Source: Siphonodentalium dalli
Taxonomy: Eukaryota > Mollusca > Scaphopoda > Gadilida > Siphonodentaliidae
Length of the DNA stretch: 64,000 nucleotides
Reading direction: 5' to 3'
NCBI GenBank assembly: GCA_032622095.1
Contig: CP136068.1
Span: 133,557,989-133,621,988, forward strand
Made by a program: the position numbers and the translations under genes. Positions 1 through 11,000 of this stretch are shown here, in pieces (positions within the stretch are counted from its first letter, which is position 1; every line of letters starts with the position of its first letter). The notes under the pieces are model-generated. The model did no database searches. It was not told where the DNA came from and saw only the letters and a list, made by a program, of their open reading frames with translations.

Positions 1-145
1 ACCACGAATCACTCATGTATATCTACACGCCCGTGTATTTTCTATTATTGTCAATATTAATGTTGTCTTTGTTGAGTGAGCAATTGCATGTCAAGAAATA
101 AAACTATCTTTTGTGTCATCTATGGTTGTGGATCAACCTGTATGT

Positions 146-1220
146 GCGAACAGAGGCAGATAACATGTCTATCAGGTATCTCAGAGCAAACCACTGGAAT
201 CTATGTCGATTCACATATGCATAAGTCATTGTGGCATATAGTTCACGAACTGCGCACACAATCTGATGTCACTCTTGACTACATTAACGTGCGTAAAACA
301 TATTCGATATGCAATGCATATTTATTTTAGCAGCATGTAACTCGTTATCATTGAAGTGGAACACATGTATTGGAGTCGTGATTCGATTCCATTAACTAAA
401 ATACAAATTCGACAACAACAACAACAACAACAACAACATTAACAACGATACAATTATTACCCCCACCAAGTACAAAAACAACAACGAAAGAAGAACAACA
501 GCAATCTCGAATTCTCATTTACATCTGCACACACCTGTATTTTATATATTTCTGCGAAATTCTGTCATCCTTGGCTGTGAGTAATGTTGCTAGACGTCAC
601 GCTTCGTGAGCAGAAGAACAGATAACCTGTCTATCAGGTATCTCAAATCAAACGACTGCAATCCTTAGGCCAAAGAAAAAAATATTTGCGGTTTGGGTTT
701 CCCTACCTACCCTATTTTAAACCTCCTACCATAAAAATGTTTTCATGGTTTTCAAGAATATTTATTTTATTTTTTCTCCAAAAATTTCATAAAACGTAAA
801 AAAAAAAAAACTTAAGCTTCTCAGAATAGGTTGATTTCTAAGTAAAAGTATTGTGTGATATTAAAATTTATACAAATATAATCAAAAGTAGTTTTATGTC
901 AACCGAGTTAAATATGCATACGAACTGTCATAAGATTATGTCAAGATAAAAAAATTAATTAAAAAAATTAAATTTTAAGTCTCTCTACCGACCCTATTAT
1001 TTTTCGGCTTGTAACCAAAACAAGACATTTAATTTTCTCTGGCCTTACCGGTTCACATATAACAACCATTGGGGTAGAAGCGTGTATATAGACCATATAG
1101 TACATGCACTACGCATGATTTAATTTCACTCTTGACTATATAACGTGCATAAATCACATTCGATATTCATGCATATTTATGTTAGCTGTTGGTAATCGGT
1201 TATCAGTGAAGTCACTAAGT
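146..1220. repeat. Diverged direct repeat pair
   Basis: Two degenerate copies of one sequence lie side by side. The phrase CTATCAGGTATCTCA occurs near 170 and again near 633. A second shared block (TTCACATA, CACTCTTGACTA, AACGTGC, CATATTTAT, TTATCA) occurs at about 210-350 and about 1050-1220. The copies have many substitutions and indels, so this is an old duplication or two copies of an unnamed dispersed repeat. Small open frames here show no protein signature. A (CAA)n microsatellite sits inside at about 411-437. Confidence 0.5.
411..437. repeat. (CAA)n microsatellite
   Basis: A run of about nine CAA units, directly visible. A similar CAA run occurs at about 13688-13716, inside a MITE. 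Confidence 0.9.
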
Positions 1221-1312
1221 GAAACGAATTTGTGTGTGCCGCTATGCAGTAGTAACGAATAAAAGTACAAATTCGATTCCCGATGGGATGTCGATCGATC
1301 GACAGAAATGTT

Positions 1313-2420
1313 ATGCAGATGTGTACTCCCGTGTCGCACCAGAAGCGAGTAAACACACGACACGACTGCAGATATGTACTCCCGGCTCGAAATTAGAAGC
1401 GAGTGAACACTCGACGCAACCTCCATGCAGCGCCCTCTACGTTAGCACTGCTACATAGCACTGTCACAAGGATGGTACTTTGCGGACCGATACATCTATT
1501 TTTACATATCGTCGGAACTATATTTAGTCACCTATTATCTTATTTTGACCACCAAAAGTTTGCAATAATGGTAATCTTTCGGTATTGATAGGAACAATAT
1601 GAACTGAGCCAGACATAGACAAATTTTAATCCTGAAACATACGATCAAAGAACACATAAGAAATCCTTACGAAATGTCCTTATGGCAGTGGTATCTCAGC
1701 GGAGGGATGGGAGATAAATCTGCCTGGAGTTTGCACTCGATGTGATTGCAAAATATCACTGTGAAGTAGTGATTCCGGCGCGAAGCGGCCATGTTGCCCG
1801 AAAAGATTGAAAGATATGTTTTACCTTGCGATTTTTGCACTGTGAATTGATATAGCCAATTACACCACATCCTCATACTCGTCCGTGGCAAAGTGGGACT
1901 AGAGCCTACGATCCTTGATAAGGGTGCCCGATGTACGTATATATCCCTTAATCTTGAGAGTCAATGATTGGGGTGAGCGTATCGTGTTGGTTTGATGAAA
2001 CTGCGATCGAGAGCAGTGCACGGAAATATATTGTATAGAATAGAGTGTTTATAGGACGTCTGTGAACAATGTGTATTAGATTGCACATATTTAGGTACCC
2101 CCTGCTCAAGATTATAAGCGAATGAACTATCGACTGGTTTGCAGACATATGTATTTTCATCTCTTAAAAGCGAATGAACACTGTTTATTTTGGATTGCAT
2201 ATCAATCTGTACCACAGTTGTCTATGTTACCAATATTCATCGGTAAAACAGACAACCCTAGAAGAGCTTCTTCGCAGATATGTACTTCCCGCTGGAGAAT
2301 ACAAGCGAGTGAACACTCGAGTGGATTGGCAATATATGTTTTCCCGGTTCGCCATTAGGTAATGTTTATTGGATTGCAGATGATGTGTACTTCTGGCTCA
2401 GCTTCCCGACTCTCGATTAA
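1313..2420. repeat. Decayed ~50-bp tandem/dispersed repeat
   Basis: A unit reading roughly GCAGATATGTACTCCCG, then about 15 variable bases, then AAGCGAGTGAACACTCGA recurs. Two adjacent copies lie at 1313-1420. More eroded copies lie near 2076-2170 and 2264-2330, with a remnant up to about 2420. The intervening 1421-2075 shows no recognisable gene. Confidence 0.55.
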
Positions 2421-2683
2421 AAACAAATGATTGCTGTCAATTTGATTTGTAGAGATCATTTCCTCTTCATCTAACTCGATGGTATCTTCACCGGAATTCC
2501 ATCTCAATATATCATTAGTTTTCGAAGTGATGCTGAAGCGGAAATATTAAGTTGTTGGTGGTAGACCTGATTTATCGATGCTGTTGTGACTTATATAATA
2601 GTGCATAGCATGTGTATTCTGCATACAACATGAACAACAGTTTATGTTTATGTCACTGTTTGATTCCTATTGCTGTAATGTTG
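2421..2683. other. No recognisable feature
   Basis: AT-rich sequence with no coding, RNA or repeat signature that I can support. Confidence 0.5.
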
Positions 2684-3270
2684 CCGGAAACAATTGTCGT
2701 CTGCTTCAAATTGCGCAAATTACATGTATTTAATAACTGAACATCTTGAAGTTTTCACCTCAATGTTATCATAAATTCACCTTCTGGGGACCTCATTCTG
2801 CCCAACACTCATCTTCTCTGAATAGTATCTTTATTATCAAAGTTTTTTAGTATCTTTAGAAACTTCTTTAGAAAGATTCTTTTTCTTTTTATGCAACATG
2901 CACATTCATCCTCTGTGGATCTCATTCTGCGTGGCCTTATTGGCTATTTTGGAAGACCTAGACACATATTTAAGTCCCCAGATGGTGAATATGGTGATGT
3001 GTGTGCACTCATTGAAAACCTCGATTATGTATTGTGTCGTCTGCCAATTTGGGGATATATAGAGGATTTCCAACGAGTAATGTTGCCGGAAACAATTGTC
3101 GTCTGCTTCAAATTTCGCAAATTACATGTATTTTCTTGCATATGTTACACCTTAATCTGACCATAACATCACCTTATGGTGACCTCATTCTGCGTAAGCT
3201 TAATCTTCTGTGCATGGACAGTATCTTTATTATCAAATTAGCAAGAGTTTTAGTATCTTTAGAAACTTCT
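2684..3270. repeat. Tandem duplication, ~400-bp period
   Basis: The block TGCCGGAAACAATTGTCGTC through TTAGAAACTTCTT occurs at 2684-2880 and again at about 3083-3270. The same landmarks appear in the same order (GTCTGCTTCAAATT, ACATGTATTT, GACCTCATTCTGC, TATCTTTATTATCAAA). Divergence is moderate. Short plus-strand open frames span both copies but have no domain signature. Confidence 0.7.
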
Positions 3271-3278
3271 TCTCTCAC

Positions 3279-3393
3279 CGAGAGCTTTCTGATGAATGAC
3301 AACAAGCAATATTTCTGACTAAATCCTGAAAAATTACCCATAATTCTGCTGTGGTTAAGGAGTCGATTATTTAGGGCATTACTGTAGGAGGCA
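3279..3393. mobile_element. Half copy of palindromic MITE (family I)
   Basis: About 110 bp here (CGAGAGCTTTC through GGGCATTAC) matches loop plus one arm of the long palindrome at 57991-58186, including CTAAATCCTGAAAA, TTACCCATAATT and GCTGTGGTTAAG. The second arm is absent, so this is a one-armed deletion derivative. Confidence 0.75.
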
Positions 3394-3395
3394 AA

Positions 3396-4400
3396 TAAAG
3401 GGTTAACTGCGCGGTCGATCCTCACTTTAGTGGACCCAGATAAACAGATTCTTAAGACGTAACACACATAATGGTTCTGGATTAATGAGTTTGATGGGTA
3501 TATGAGTCTCTTCTATATAAGACGTCACATCATACAGGAACAAATCAATACCGTAATACACTGAACGGTAATGGGTTGGCGAGGAAAATAAAACTGTATC
3601 AGTGAAGTGACAAGAGTGTGATGATGGTAGAGTGGGGGGGGGGGGGGGGCGTCGTCGTCCAACTAAGATGTTCCAATTTTCATCCTGTATCCAAACTTTT
3701 AGACAATGAAAACCCTCAGCTATGGACAATGTCATTTTATACTGGCACATTAAGCTTCCTAATTGCTGGAATGTTTGAATCCAACTCTCCCTAGTATGTT
3801 TACATGGCCAATTCAGCCAAAACAAATTGGATAATAATCGACTTTTGGTTTGAAAACCACATTAAATATTGGTTTAGATGTCAGACCATCACAACAATTT
3901 CAACCAAACATTAACCCGAAATTTCCGACGTTACCGTTGCGACTGTTGAAAAATACCTGCAATACAAAATACGAGGTCATGTGTTGGCCATTACATTTTT
4001 TTGTGACTGATCAATTAAAATATTTTACACCACCGTACATTTCCGCATTGAGGTCAAAGGTTTGGATTTATATATTGGTATTTTCCTCTGTATTGTGATC
4101 CCTCCAGGCGAAACATATATTGTGGATATCACCAGGGTCATCCCAGGTCGTGCTTCATAGAATCTCACCCGTAACGTGTTAGTATTATTCATTTACGCCA
4201 AAGTGCTTTATTATTTTCTTTGCGAACCAATTATAGTATACGTATTAGATGCGCTCAATCGATTGTGAATTATGCACTGTGGTCGGTGATAAGATTTGTA
4301 ATGCATTCCAGTTTGTTTATATACTGTCATTAATTATAAAAAGCTTGACACGGTACATGTCAGGGTTCACAACCAAAGCGGTTGTGGCAATACCGACTGG
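3396..4400. other. Non-genic stretch with a poly-G tract
   Basis: No gene is supported. A run of about 16 G occurs at about 3634-3649, which makes the poly-proline stretch seen in a minus-strand open frame over 3427-3825. That frame has no domain signature and I regard it as chance. Confidence 0.5.
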
Positions 4401-4407
4401 GTATATT

Positions 4408-4885
4408 TGATGCTAATTTGCTATGATGCTGGTGGGTCCTGCTTAATTGCTATATGACGGTGGTGGAAAAAGAACAGGTACCGTTATTAAATACAAAATA
4501 ATGTCATGTCGTGGTGTCTGCCTAATCCGAGCGATTTGAGAAAAAGCCAGGGGCTGTATATATGAAACATTCAGATATGTTTTTAAATGGTTCAACCATT
4601 GCTGATGTGCTGGTTTTTCCATTACGACAGAATAACCATTTTGATTATAGTCCGTTTGCAACAACCAAAAGTGTCATTATTAAAATATTTTACAATATAT
4701 ATGTTTTTGTTTTTGAATGTTTACACACACAATGCGTATTCCCCCATTCGTTCGATTAGTCACAGGCCACGAAAATGATAATTTTGGAAAATATAACGGC
4801 ACCTTTTCTCAGCCGCATCATTTTGCCCCAGTAGCACTATCAATTCAGCAGGATCCAACAACAGAATAGCAAATTAGCATCCAGG
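4408..4885. mobile_element. Foldback MITE (family G), copy 1
   Basis: The left end (TGATGCTAATTTGCTATGAT, GGGTCCTGC) is the approximate reverse complement of the right end (GCAGGATCCAAC, AGCAAATTAGCATCCA). Interior landmarks (AAAAGCCAG, AATAACCATTTTGATTATAG, CACGAAAATGATAATTT) recur in the longer copy at 22743-23412, in inverted or direct arrangement. The two copies support each other. Confidence 0.7.
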
Positions 4886-4942
4886 ATTTTTCAACCAGGG
4901 GTGGACATGGTGGTATGCAGGGAGTATATTAATTTGGGTAAT

Positions 4943-5100
4943 AGGTAGATCATGAAGCTCTACTCTTGTTAATTAGCCCGTATATATAATGTTTTACCAC
5001 AGCGAACACGTAACGCAGATAATATATTTCTTGGTTAATGCCTGTTCTATATAATATTTTTCACAGTAGGTGAATTAGGTCTCAGTTCTCGATTACATGA
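4943..5100. mobile_element. Fragment of foldback element (family J)
   Basis: GATCATGAAGCTCTACTCTTG and GCCCGTATATA resemble the termini of the foldback element at 19524-20582 (ATGAATCTCTACTCTTGCTA, GCCCATATAG). Only one end is recognisable here. Confidence 0.4.
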
Positions 5101-5395
5101 TTTAGACTTTTGTTTCAGCTAATTCGTATGACATCTAGCTTTGCAGACGGTTAAATAATTTCGTAAGGAAATTACTCAGTTGCACATAAGAACCATCGAA
5201 TCCCGAAAAGCAACTGATAAACTGGTCCGGATACTTGAATCGGCCTATCTTCCCTTTGCCTGGATCACAAATCCGTGCATATTCTGATTTGAACCAACAC
5301 CACCATCACTCGGCTGATTGTTATGCACGACGAATGCACCACGTACCTTAGAAACTGGGCGACTGTCTTCAATACTGGCGAAAACCTAGGCATCT

Positions 5396-5632
5396 GAAGT
5401 TAAAGGGACTCTGTACACTAAATCCAGCCATATGGGACTATCTCCTTTTATACTCGAGTCATATACTCATTTTCAATATAATTACCATGTTGTTTGCATC
5501 GTCCATGGAGCACATGGGTGTATTTTGCACTAATCAATGGCTCAAATTCATTCATTTGTTGCATATATTCTGTTGAGTATAAATGGAAATGGTCCCATAA
5601 ATGGCGGGAGTTAGTGTAAAGTCCCAGTTATG
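5396..5632. mobile_element. TTAA-type MITE (family C), deleted copy
   Basis: It begins TTAAAGGGACTCTGTACACT and ends AGTGTAAAGTCCCAGTTA, an inverted repeat. The interior (CCATGTTGTTTGCATCGTCC, GAGCACATGGGTGTATTT, TTCATTCATTTGTTGCATAT) is shared with the 350-bp copy at 26391-26742, which has both arms. This copy lacks most of the left arm. Confidence 0.75.
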
Positions 5633-6254
5633 ATTATTCATAAAAACACAACACCCTACCCCCACCCCGGAAAAAAACAGACCCCTCACAGTCCGCCGGC
5701 AAGGTTAGTGCGCCCCTGTGAATGACCTATATTATCGACATTCCAATTCTTTGGACCATATAAATCAGACATCTATTTGTGAATGTCACCCTCATAATTA
5801 TGTCAGCTAATAATCAACAATTTATGCATTGTAACAACAATTGGGACCCCAATGGACCAATTAAACAAAACCGAATCTTTATTTACTGACTCATTATATT
5901 TATCAACAAACACGCCCATTTCGCCGGTTCGGCATGAGGTAATTATTTACTTGTGTGGTATGTTTACTTACAAACACGCCCACTCTGGCAGTCACATAAA
6001 ATAATTGAAAATACGACAATCACGTAACTATAATTGCATTCTTCGAATTTCTAAAGATGTTTAGTGTTTGCCGTTGAAATATTAAAGATGTATTCAGGTG
6101 TCCAGTCTAATTTTATGACACCTCTTTTACTTTTGATTTATATTTTAGTGTATAAAATAACATGTTTGGAACAAGAAGTGTTACAAGAAAGATCCGTATA
6201 GTTTCGATGTTTTCGAAGGAATTAAATGATTTTGTTAATGTTTCAAGAAGAGAA
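5633..6254. other. No recognisable feature
   Basis: AT-rich intergenic sequence. I see no gene, RNA or clear repeat. Confidence 0.5.
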
Positions 6255-6920
6255 TGGGGGCATCGGTGACTCAGTCGGGAAGGTGCTCTGCTCCAGACCG
6301 ACTCGCTCCCCAGCGCTGGCGATATGGGTTCAATTTCCGGTGGAGTCATAGCTGACTTTGTATCCCATATCGCTATCTGGGGGAGTTGCCTATTACTCGC
6401 CGATGATCGGTGCTTTCGCATGGCACCATGGGTCATTGTTCCAGCCAATGTAATCAATGCAAGATTAATAAAACTGGCAACGTCGTGATATAAACCTGGC
6501 TGCTAAGAGCAGGGGCGCCGGAAGAGGGGGGGGGGGGGCGAGCGGGGGCAGGACTTGCCCTTTTTCTGGAGACAGAAAATGCTTTTTGTGTGTTTAATCT
6601 CGTGTTTTTATAGCAAAATATGACTTTTTTGGTCCAAATACCACCAATTTCACAAGGAATATTAATTTTTTGTCAATTTTATCACAAAACGGCCATAAAA
6701 ACCGACAAATACCATTAAAATATGGATTTTTGCCACAATGAATTTATGGTTATTTTACCAAGTTTGCGGAGAAAATGCCCTTTTTTGCGGAAAAGTGCAT
6801 TTTTTGTAGGCTCTGCCCCCCTGCCCTTGGATGCTTCCGGCGCCCCTGGCTAAGAGCGACGTTAAACCCCAATAAATAAATAATTAAATAACGAACTAAA
6901 TAAATAATAAATCAAGAACA
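6255..6920 (+). mobile_element. tRNA-derived SINE, split by a hAT-like MITE
   Basis: The head has a box-A-like motif (GGTGACTCAGTCGG, about 6265) and, about 60 bp on, a box-B-like motif (GGGTTCAATTTCC, about 6327), as expected for the internal RNA polymerase III promoter of a tRNA-derived SINE. The body continues to about 6509. After the nested 339-bp MITE the 3' segment resumes (GCGACGTTAAACCCC) and ends in an (AATA)n-type tail to about 6920. The minus-strand open frame over 6113-6457 is only the antisense of this SINE. SINEs carry no protein and depend on a partner LINE. Confidence 0.8.
6510..6848. mobile_element. hAT-like MITE nested in the SINE
   Basis: The element starts CAGGGGCGCCGGAAG and ends CTTCCGGCGCCCCTG, a perfect 15-bp terminal inverted repeat. 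It is flanked by an exact 8-bp duplication GCTAAGAG at 6502-6509 and 6849-6856. CAGGG-type termini with 8-bp target duplications are the hallmark of the hAT superfamily. At 339 bp with no open frame it must be mobilised in trans. Long G runs occur near the left end. Confidence 0.92.
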
Positions 6921-7780
6921 GAATAATGTTGATTTTCAACATCGTTTCAACAGAACAAAGCAGAAAATGTTGTTAAATTATATTTTTATGTTGCTTGTTG
7001 TAACTGGAGGTCGGGAATCATGAATGCATCCACAAGCCGTAACATCTGTATTTACAAAGATTATAAGTTGTGCTTTGATAAAACTACACGAATACATAAG
7101 TTCGATTACGAGTCACATGACTGTAAGGTAATCGTTCTTTCAACTAAAACGTTTCCCAACCATTTGTGATAAAGTTTTTATCACATAATTAGCCCCTCAA
7201 CTCGTCCTCATATTTTTAGTAAGACACATGTGTATTATCGGCACGAGCTTAGCGCAATGATATCGATGTCAATGCCGGAACTTTACTATTATGTTAATAG
7301 AATATAATTATGATATTCGATTTGTGTTGGGTTATTTAGTGTTGACTGTGAGCTAAACATGGTGATAAGGGTGGTTGAACAATTTTGTCAATATGAAAAG
7401 AGATAGTTTTTCCTAGCTAAAATGTGATTATGTCTACAATCCGTCGCAATTATTACGAAATGTACTAAACTCGTCCACGAAATTCGATTCTAACATCGTT
7501 AAAGCTCGGCTCAAATTTAGTCCACTCGACATATAGATCTCTATATACCATACTTGCCTATGTTATTGTGTACATAACATATTTTGTAAGTTTCAACTTT
7601 AAACACATAAAACTTTCAACTGTGGATGTACATTTTAAAACGCCACTTCATCATGTGTTAAGCGTTGGCAAAATAGTGCCCCTGTTACATTCATTTAAAT
7701 TTGAAGTTGTTAATTATTGTGATATCAATTTTGGCTTATATTTGTTCCTTGTATGTCTCTTTTCAACACAATGTACACTG
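6921..7780. other. Region upstream of the Ig-domain gene
   Basis: No gene, TATA-type promoter or transcription start can be supported. If the first recognised coding exon really begins with the splice acceptor at 7834-7835, an upstream signal-peptide exon should lie here or further 5', but I could not identify one. Confidence 0.4.
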
Positions 7781-8099
7781 ATGTTGGAGGATGCCCTGAA
7801 TAGTTGGCTTATATTTGTTCTAATTCTCATTTTAGCACATGGACAGGGCCCAGTTACAATGGCGACGGAGCCAGGGACTATCGACAGAGTGTCTGGAGAC
7901 GAGCCCACAGATATCGTCATGACGTGTACAGTAAATGTTGACCTCGTGACCCTGATAACTCATTATCGAGTCACGTGGATCGCTCCGGATGGGAGAGAAC
8001 TCAATAATCTCAATGATGCGCTAGATGGAGTTGACAGAAGTAAATACCAGTTTGACCTCAATAACGATAACGGAGTCCATCTCCAAATGGTCGTGAAAA
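7781..8099 (+). CDS. Ig gene exon 1: signal-like segment and first part of Ig domain 1
   Basis: It encodes DIVMTC (B strand) and YRVTWIAPDG (C strand) and ends in phase 1 at AAAA before GTAAGT at 8100. Two starts are possible. ATG 7781 gives a leader of about 22 residues with a strong hydrophobic core. Alternatively the pyrimidine-rich TTCTAATTCTCATTTTAG ending at 7835 is a splice acceptor and the exon starts at 7836, with the leader on an unseen upstream exon. The acidic N-terminus of the first model is a mild argument for the second. An in-frame ATG at 7568 adds about 70 residues with no signal-peptide or Ig features. Confidence 0.8.
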
Positions 8100-11000
8100 G
8101 TAAGTATTCTTACCATATCTCTGCTTTTGGCAGAACAATCGGGGTATAGGGTGGGGGTATATTATTGTTTTACATCTGGAAATTTCGGGAACCCCCAACG
8201 CCCCAAAACCTGCATACAGAGAGTTTTATCTAATAACGTCACCTCATTCATGCAGGAGACATGTAACCTATCAAACTTTGGTCTGATAAAGTCACCTTAT
8301 TCATGCTGGTAAGATGAAAACAACCTTTGGAAAGTTGAACCCTTTCTATACTCACGATGGGGAATCGCGTGGTTTCGAGTTGATGAGTACGACGCATTCA
8401 AAATGGCCGAGGCGATCTCAAACGCGACCAGAAACGAGGAAAAGGGTAATAAACTGAGATAATTATATATTACATAGTATTTTGGCAGCTACGAGCATAT
8501 GTTATACTATTTTTAAAACAAGCTGATACATAATTTGTGTCCAAACTCATAGTTGTTTGTGCTAACATTCTGACCAAAGTTGTCAGTCGAAGGATTCTTC
8601 TAGAAGTATGTATTCCACGAACCGCCGACTGGAAACTTTGGTCAGAATGTTATAGAAAACTACTGAGTATTTCTGACAAATAAGGTATCAACTTGTTTTA
8701 AAAAATAAACTAGAATATGATTGTAACAGTCAAAATGCTATGTTTTGTGTCAATTCCTCATATATTATGTTTTTGTGCATTTGCACATTTTGAGTGCGTG
8801 GTACTCACCAACCTCGAAACCACGTGAATCCCCACCGTGATACTAAATACTCATTGATGAGTAGTTCCCATAGGAAATGGCCAGATAATAAGTTGAACTT
8901 ATTATCTGAACATTTCCCCCAAAGAATATGAATCATTCTGCTCTTGTATTATTTTTTTTTTTTACTGTCGTCTGCTTTTATTTCATAAACACCCCTCCAA
9001 ATGAATAATAGACTGCTCAAATGTATACGTTATAACTGAATGGGAGAATCCATTTAGTGTAGATAGAGGTGTCAAATCAGACCATGGACCTTTAAAGGTG
9101 ATCAGTTCGATTTGACACAACACAGTTATAGTGCCAGCGAACATATTCAACCCGCAAAAGTTTTTTTGTTCATATACATCGGGTTTAAACTGACTGTTAT
9201 TCCAAGTATGTTACGTTCTGTATATATAAAGCACGCCCGTCAAGGCAAAGGATCGCCTGTGATAAAACGCGTTTTTTTCTTTGGTTGCACGTGTCGGTTT
9301 GAGTCATGAATTATGCTCGTTAATATAGCGCAGCAATTGCTCGGGTCCGACTTCAACTGATGACTTCAATGCGTTTTATGGGACATAATACTGTTTATAG
9401 AAAGGCTTTCAGGTATTTATCGACCCATATTTCGATGCCGGGAAAACTTCAATATAACGAATATTATTAGATATATTTTTGAGCGAAAATCGCCATGTGG
9501 CGTTAATTATATGTATCTCTATTGATCAGCTTAACTGGCCAGCTAGACTGGGCAACATCATTATCTGTGTGTAATTAAGAGCACCATAATTATGGGATTA
9601 ATACTGATTAACAAGTTTTTGAACATTGTATATGGTGTAAGAAACATAAGCAACAATAATTGTCTGGCAAATGCTGTCAACGCGACAATCCACAAACTCA
9701 TCCATCAGTTTTACGTTAAAAACTAGTTCAAAAGATCATAATTGATGGGTGTTAGGGTAGGATATACCAGCAATTGAAAAACGTACGTTACCAGTTACCA
9801 ATCCCCGGCCCCAAATGACACCGCCTTTAAGTCCACACCATTAGATTCTACGTATAGATGATGATTATATAAGTTTGGCGAAAATCGCTGACAAAATTTT
9901 GTTCTTGCACATTTTGTCCCTCTCTCCTGCATATCACTGTCTCGAATATGGTCAGTTTAGTTACTTTGAACCACATCATTAGATTCCTCGTATCATTGAG
10001 ATGAATGTGTACAAATTTGGCGGAAATAGGAAACTAAAACAGTCTTATTAATATTAGTGCCCCTCCTCTCTCCATCCCTGACCCAAAAACGGCATCAATA
10101 TTGCGTCTTTAAACAACACGATTTATAGAGTCCTCGTACCATGGAGAAGAATTTGCATCAATTTGGTGGAAATATTTAAAAAAAAATTGATACCCAGTAT
10201 CCCCTCCACCCCTGACTCGAAAGGCACCCCCTTTGACATATTTAAACCACATTATTAGACTCCTCATACCGGGGAGATGATTATTTATACGTTTTGTGGA
10301 AATCGGGGACAAAAAATGTCATCGATTTTGTAATCCCTCCCCATTTTCTGTCACAAACAGTGTCACTTTAGAAAATTTAACCCGCACCATCATCTTCCTC
10401 GTAAAAAGTTACCCCGTTAGACAACTCTGGTTCGATCTAGATGGTCCCTTGTTAATTTCTATAGAACACAGACAGACATTCGCAAGTATATATAGATGAG
10501 TCGTGATAGACGACCGCGACTTTAAGATAATGTGTGACTTTATAAGGGTTAGAGCACAAGAATTGTTCTTTGCCAGAATAAATCGAGTCGAAGACGAGAT
10601 TTATTCTGGTTAAGAACTATTCGCGTGCTCTGACCGACTTAGAGCACAATTGATCCCACATAATTCAATCAACTGGAAATGTGCCGTTGAGCGTGTTTTG
10701 ACCACGACGCACAATCCGTGCGCTGGCTGCAATTGGACACAATAGCCGGTTAGCCACGCCCAACAACGTCATTAACATGCACTGATCGCCACTGAATGAG
10801 AATAGATATGTCCAAAACAACACGGACTGGTCCAACTTTGAAGCCCCCGTACGATTTGACTGTTATGAGTTGCGTGTGCCTAACAATGGGATAATTACTG
10901 AACTATTCCTTTGCCAGCCTTGGAAATTGGTGTGGTTTACCAAAAATTAGGGAACGATTGTAACAATGGGATTGTGCTCTAAGGAGTCTAAGAAAATTTA

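Noticed and set aside
3427-3825. 132-codon minus-strand open frame
   Set aside because: Its poly-proline comes from a G run at about 3634-3649; no domain, no splice context, overlaps a MITE fragment.
6113-6457. 114-codon minus-strand open frame
   Set aside because: It is the antisense of a tRNA-derived SINE.
7568-7780. Upstream in-frame Met extending exon 1 of the Ig gene
   Set aside because: The added residues have no signal-peptide or Ig features; ATG 7781 or a splice acceptor at 7835 is more plausible.
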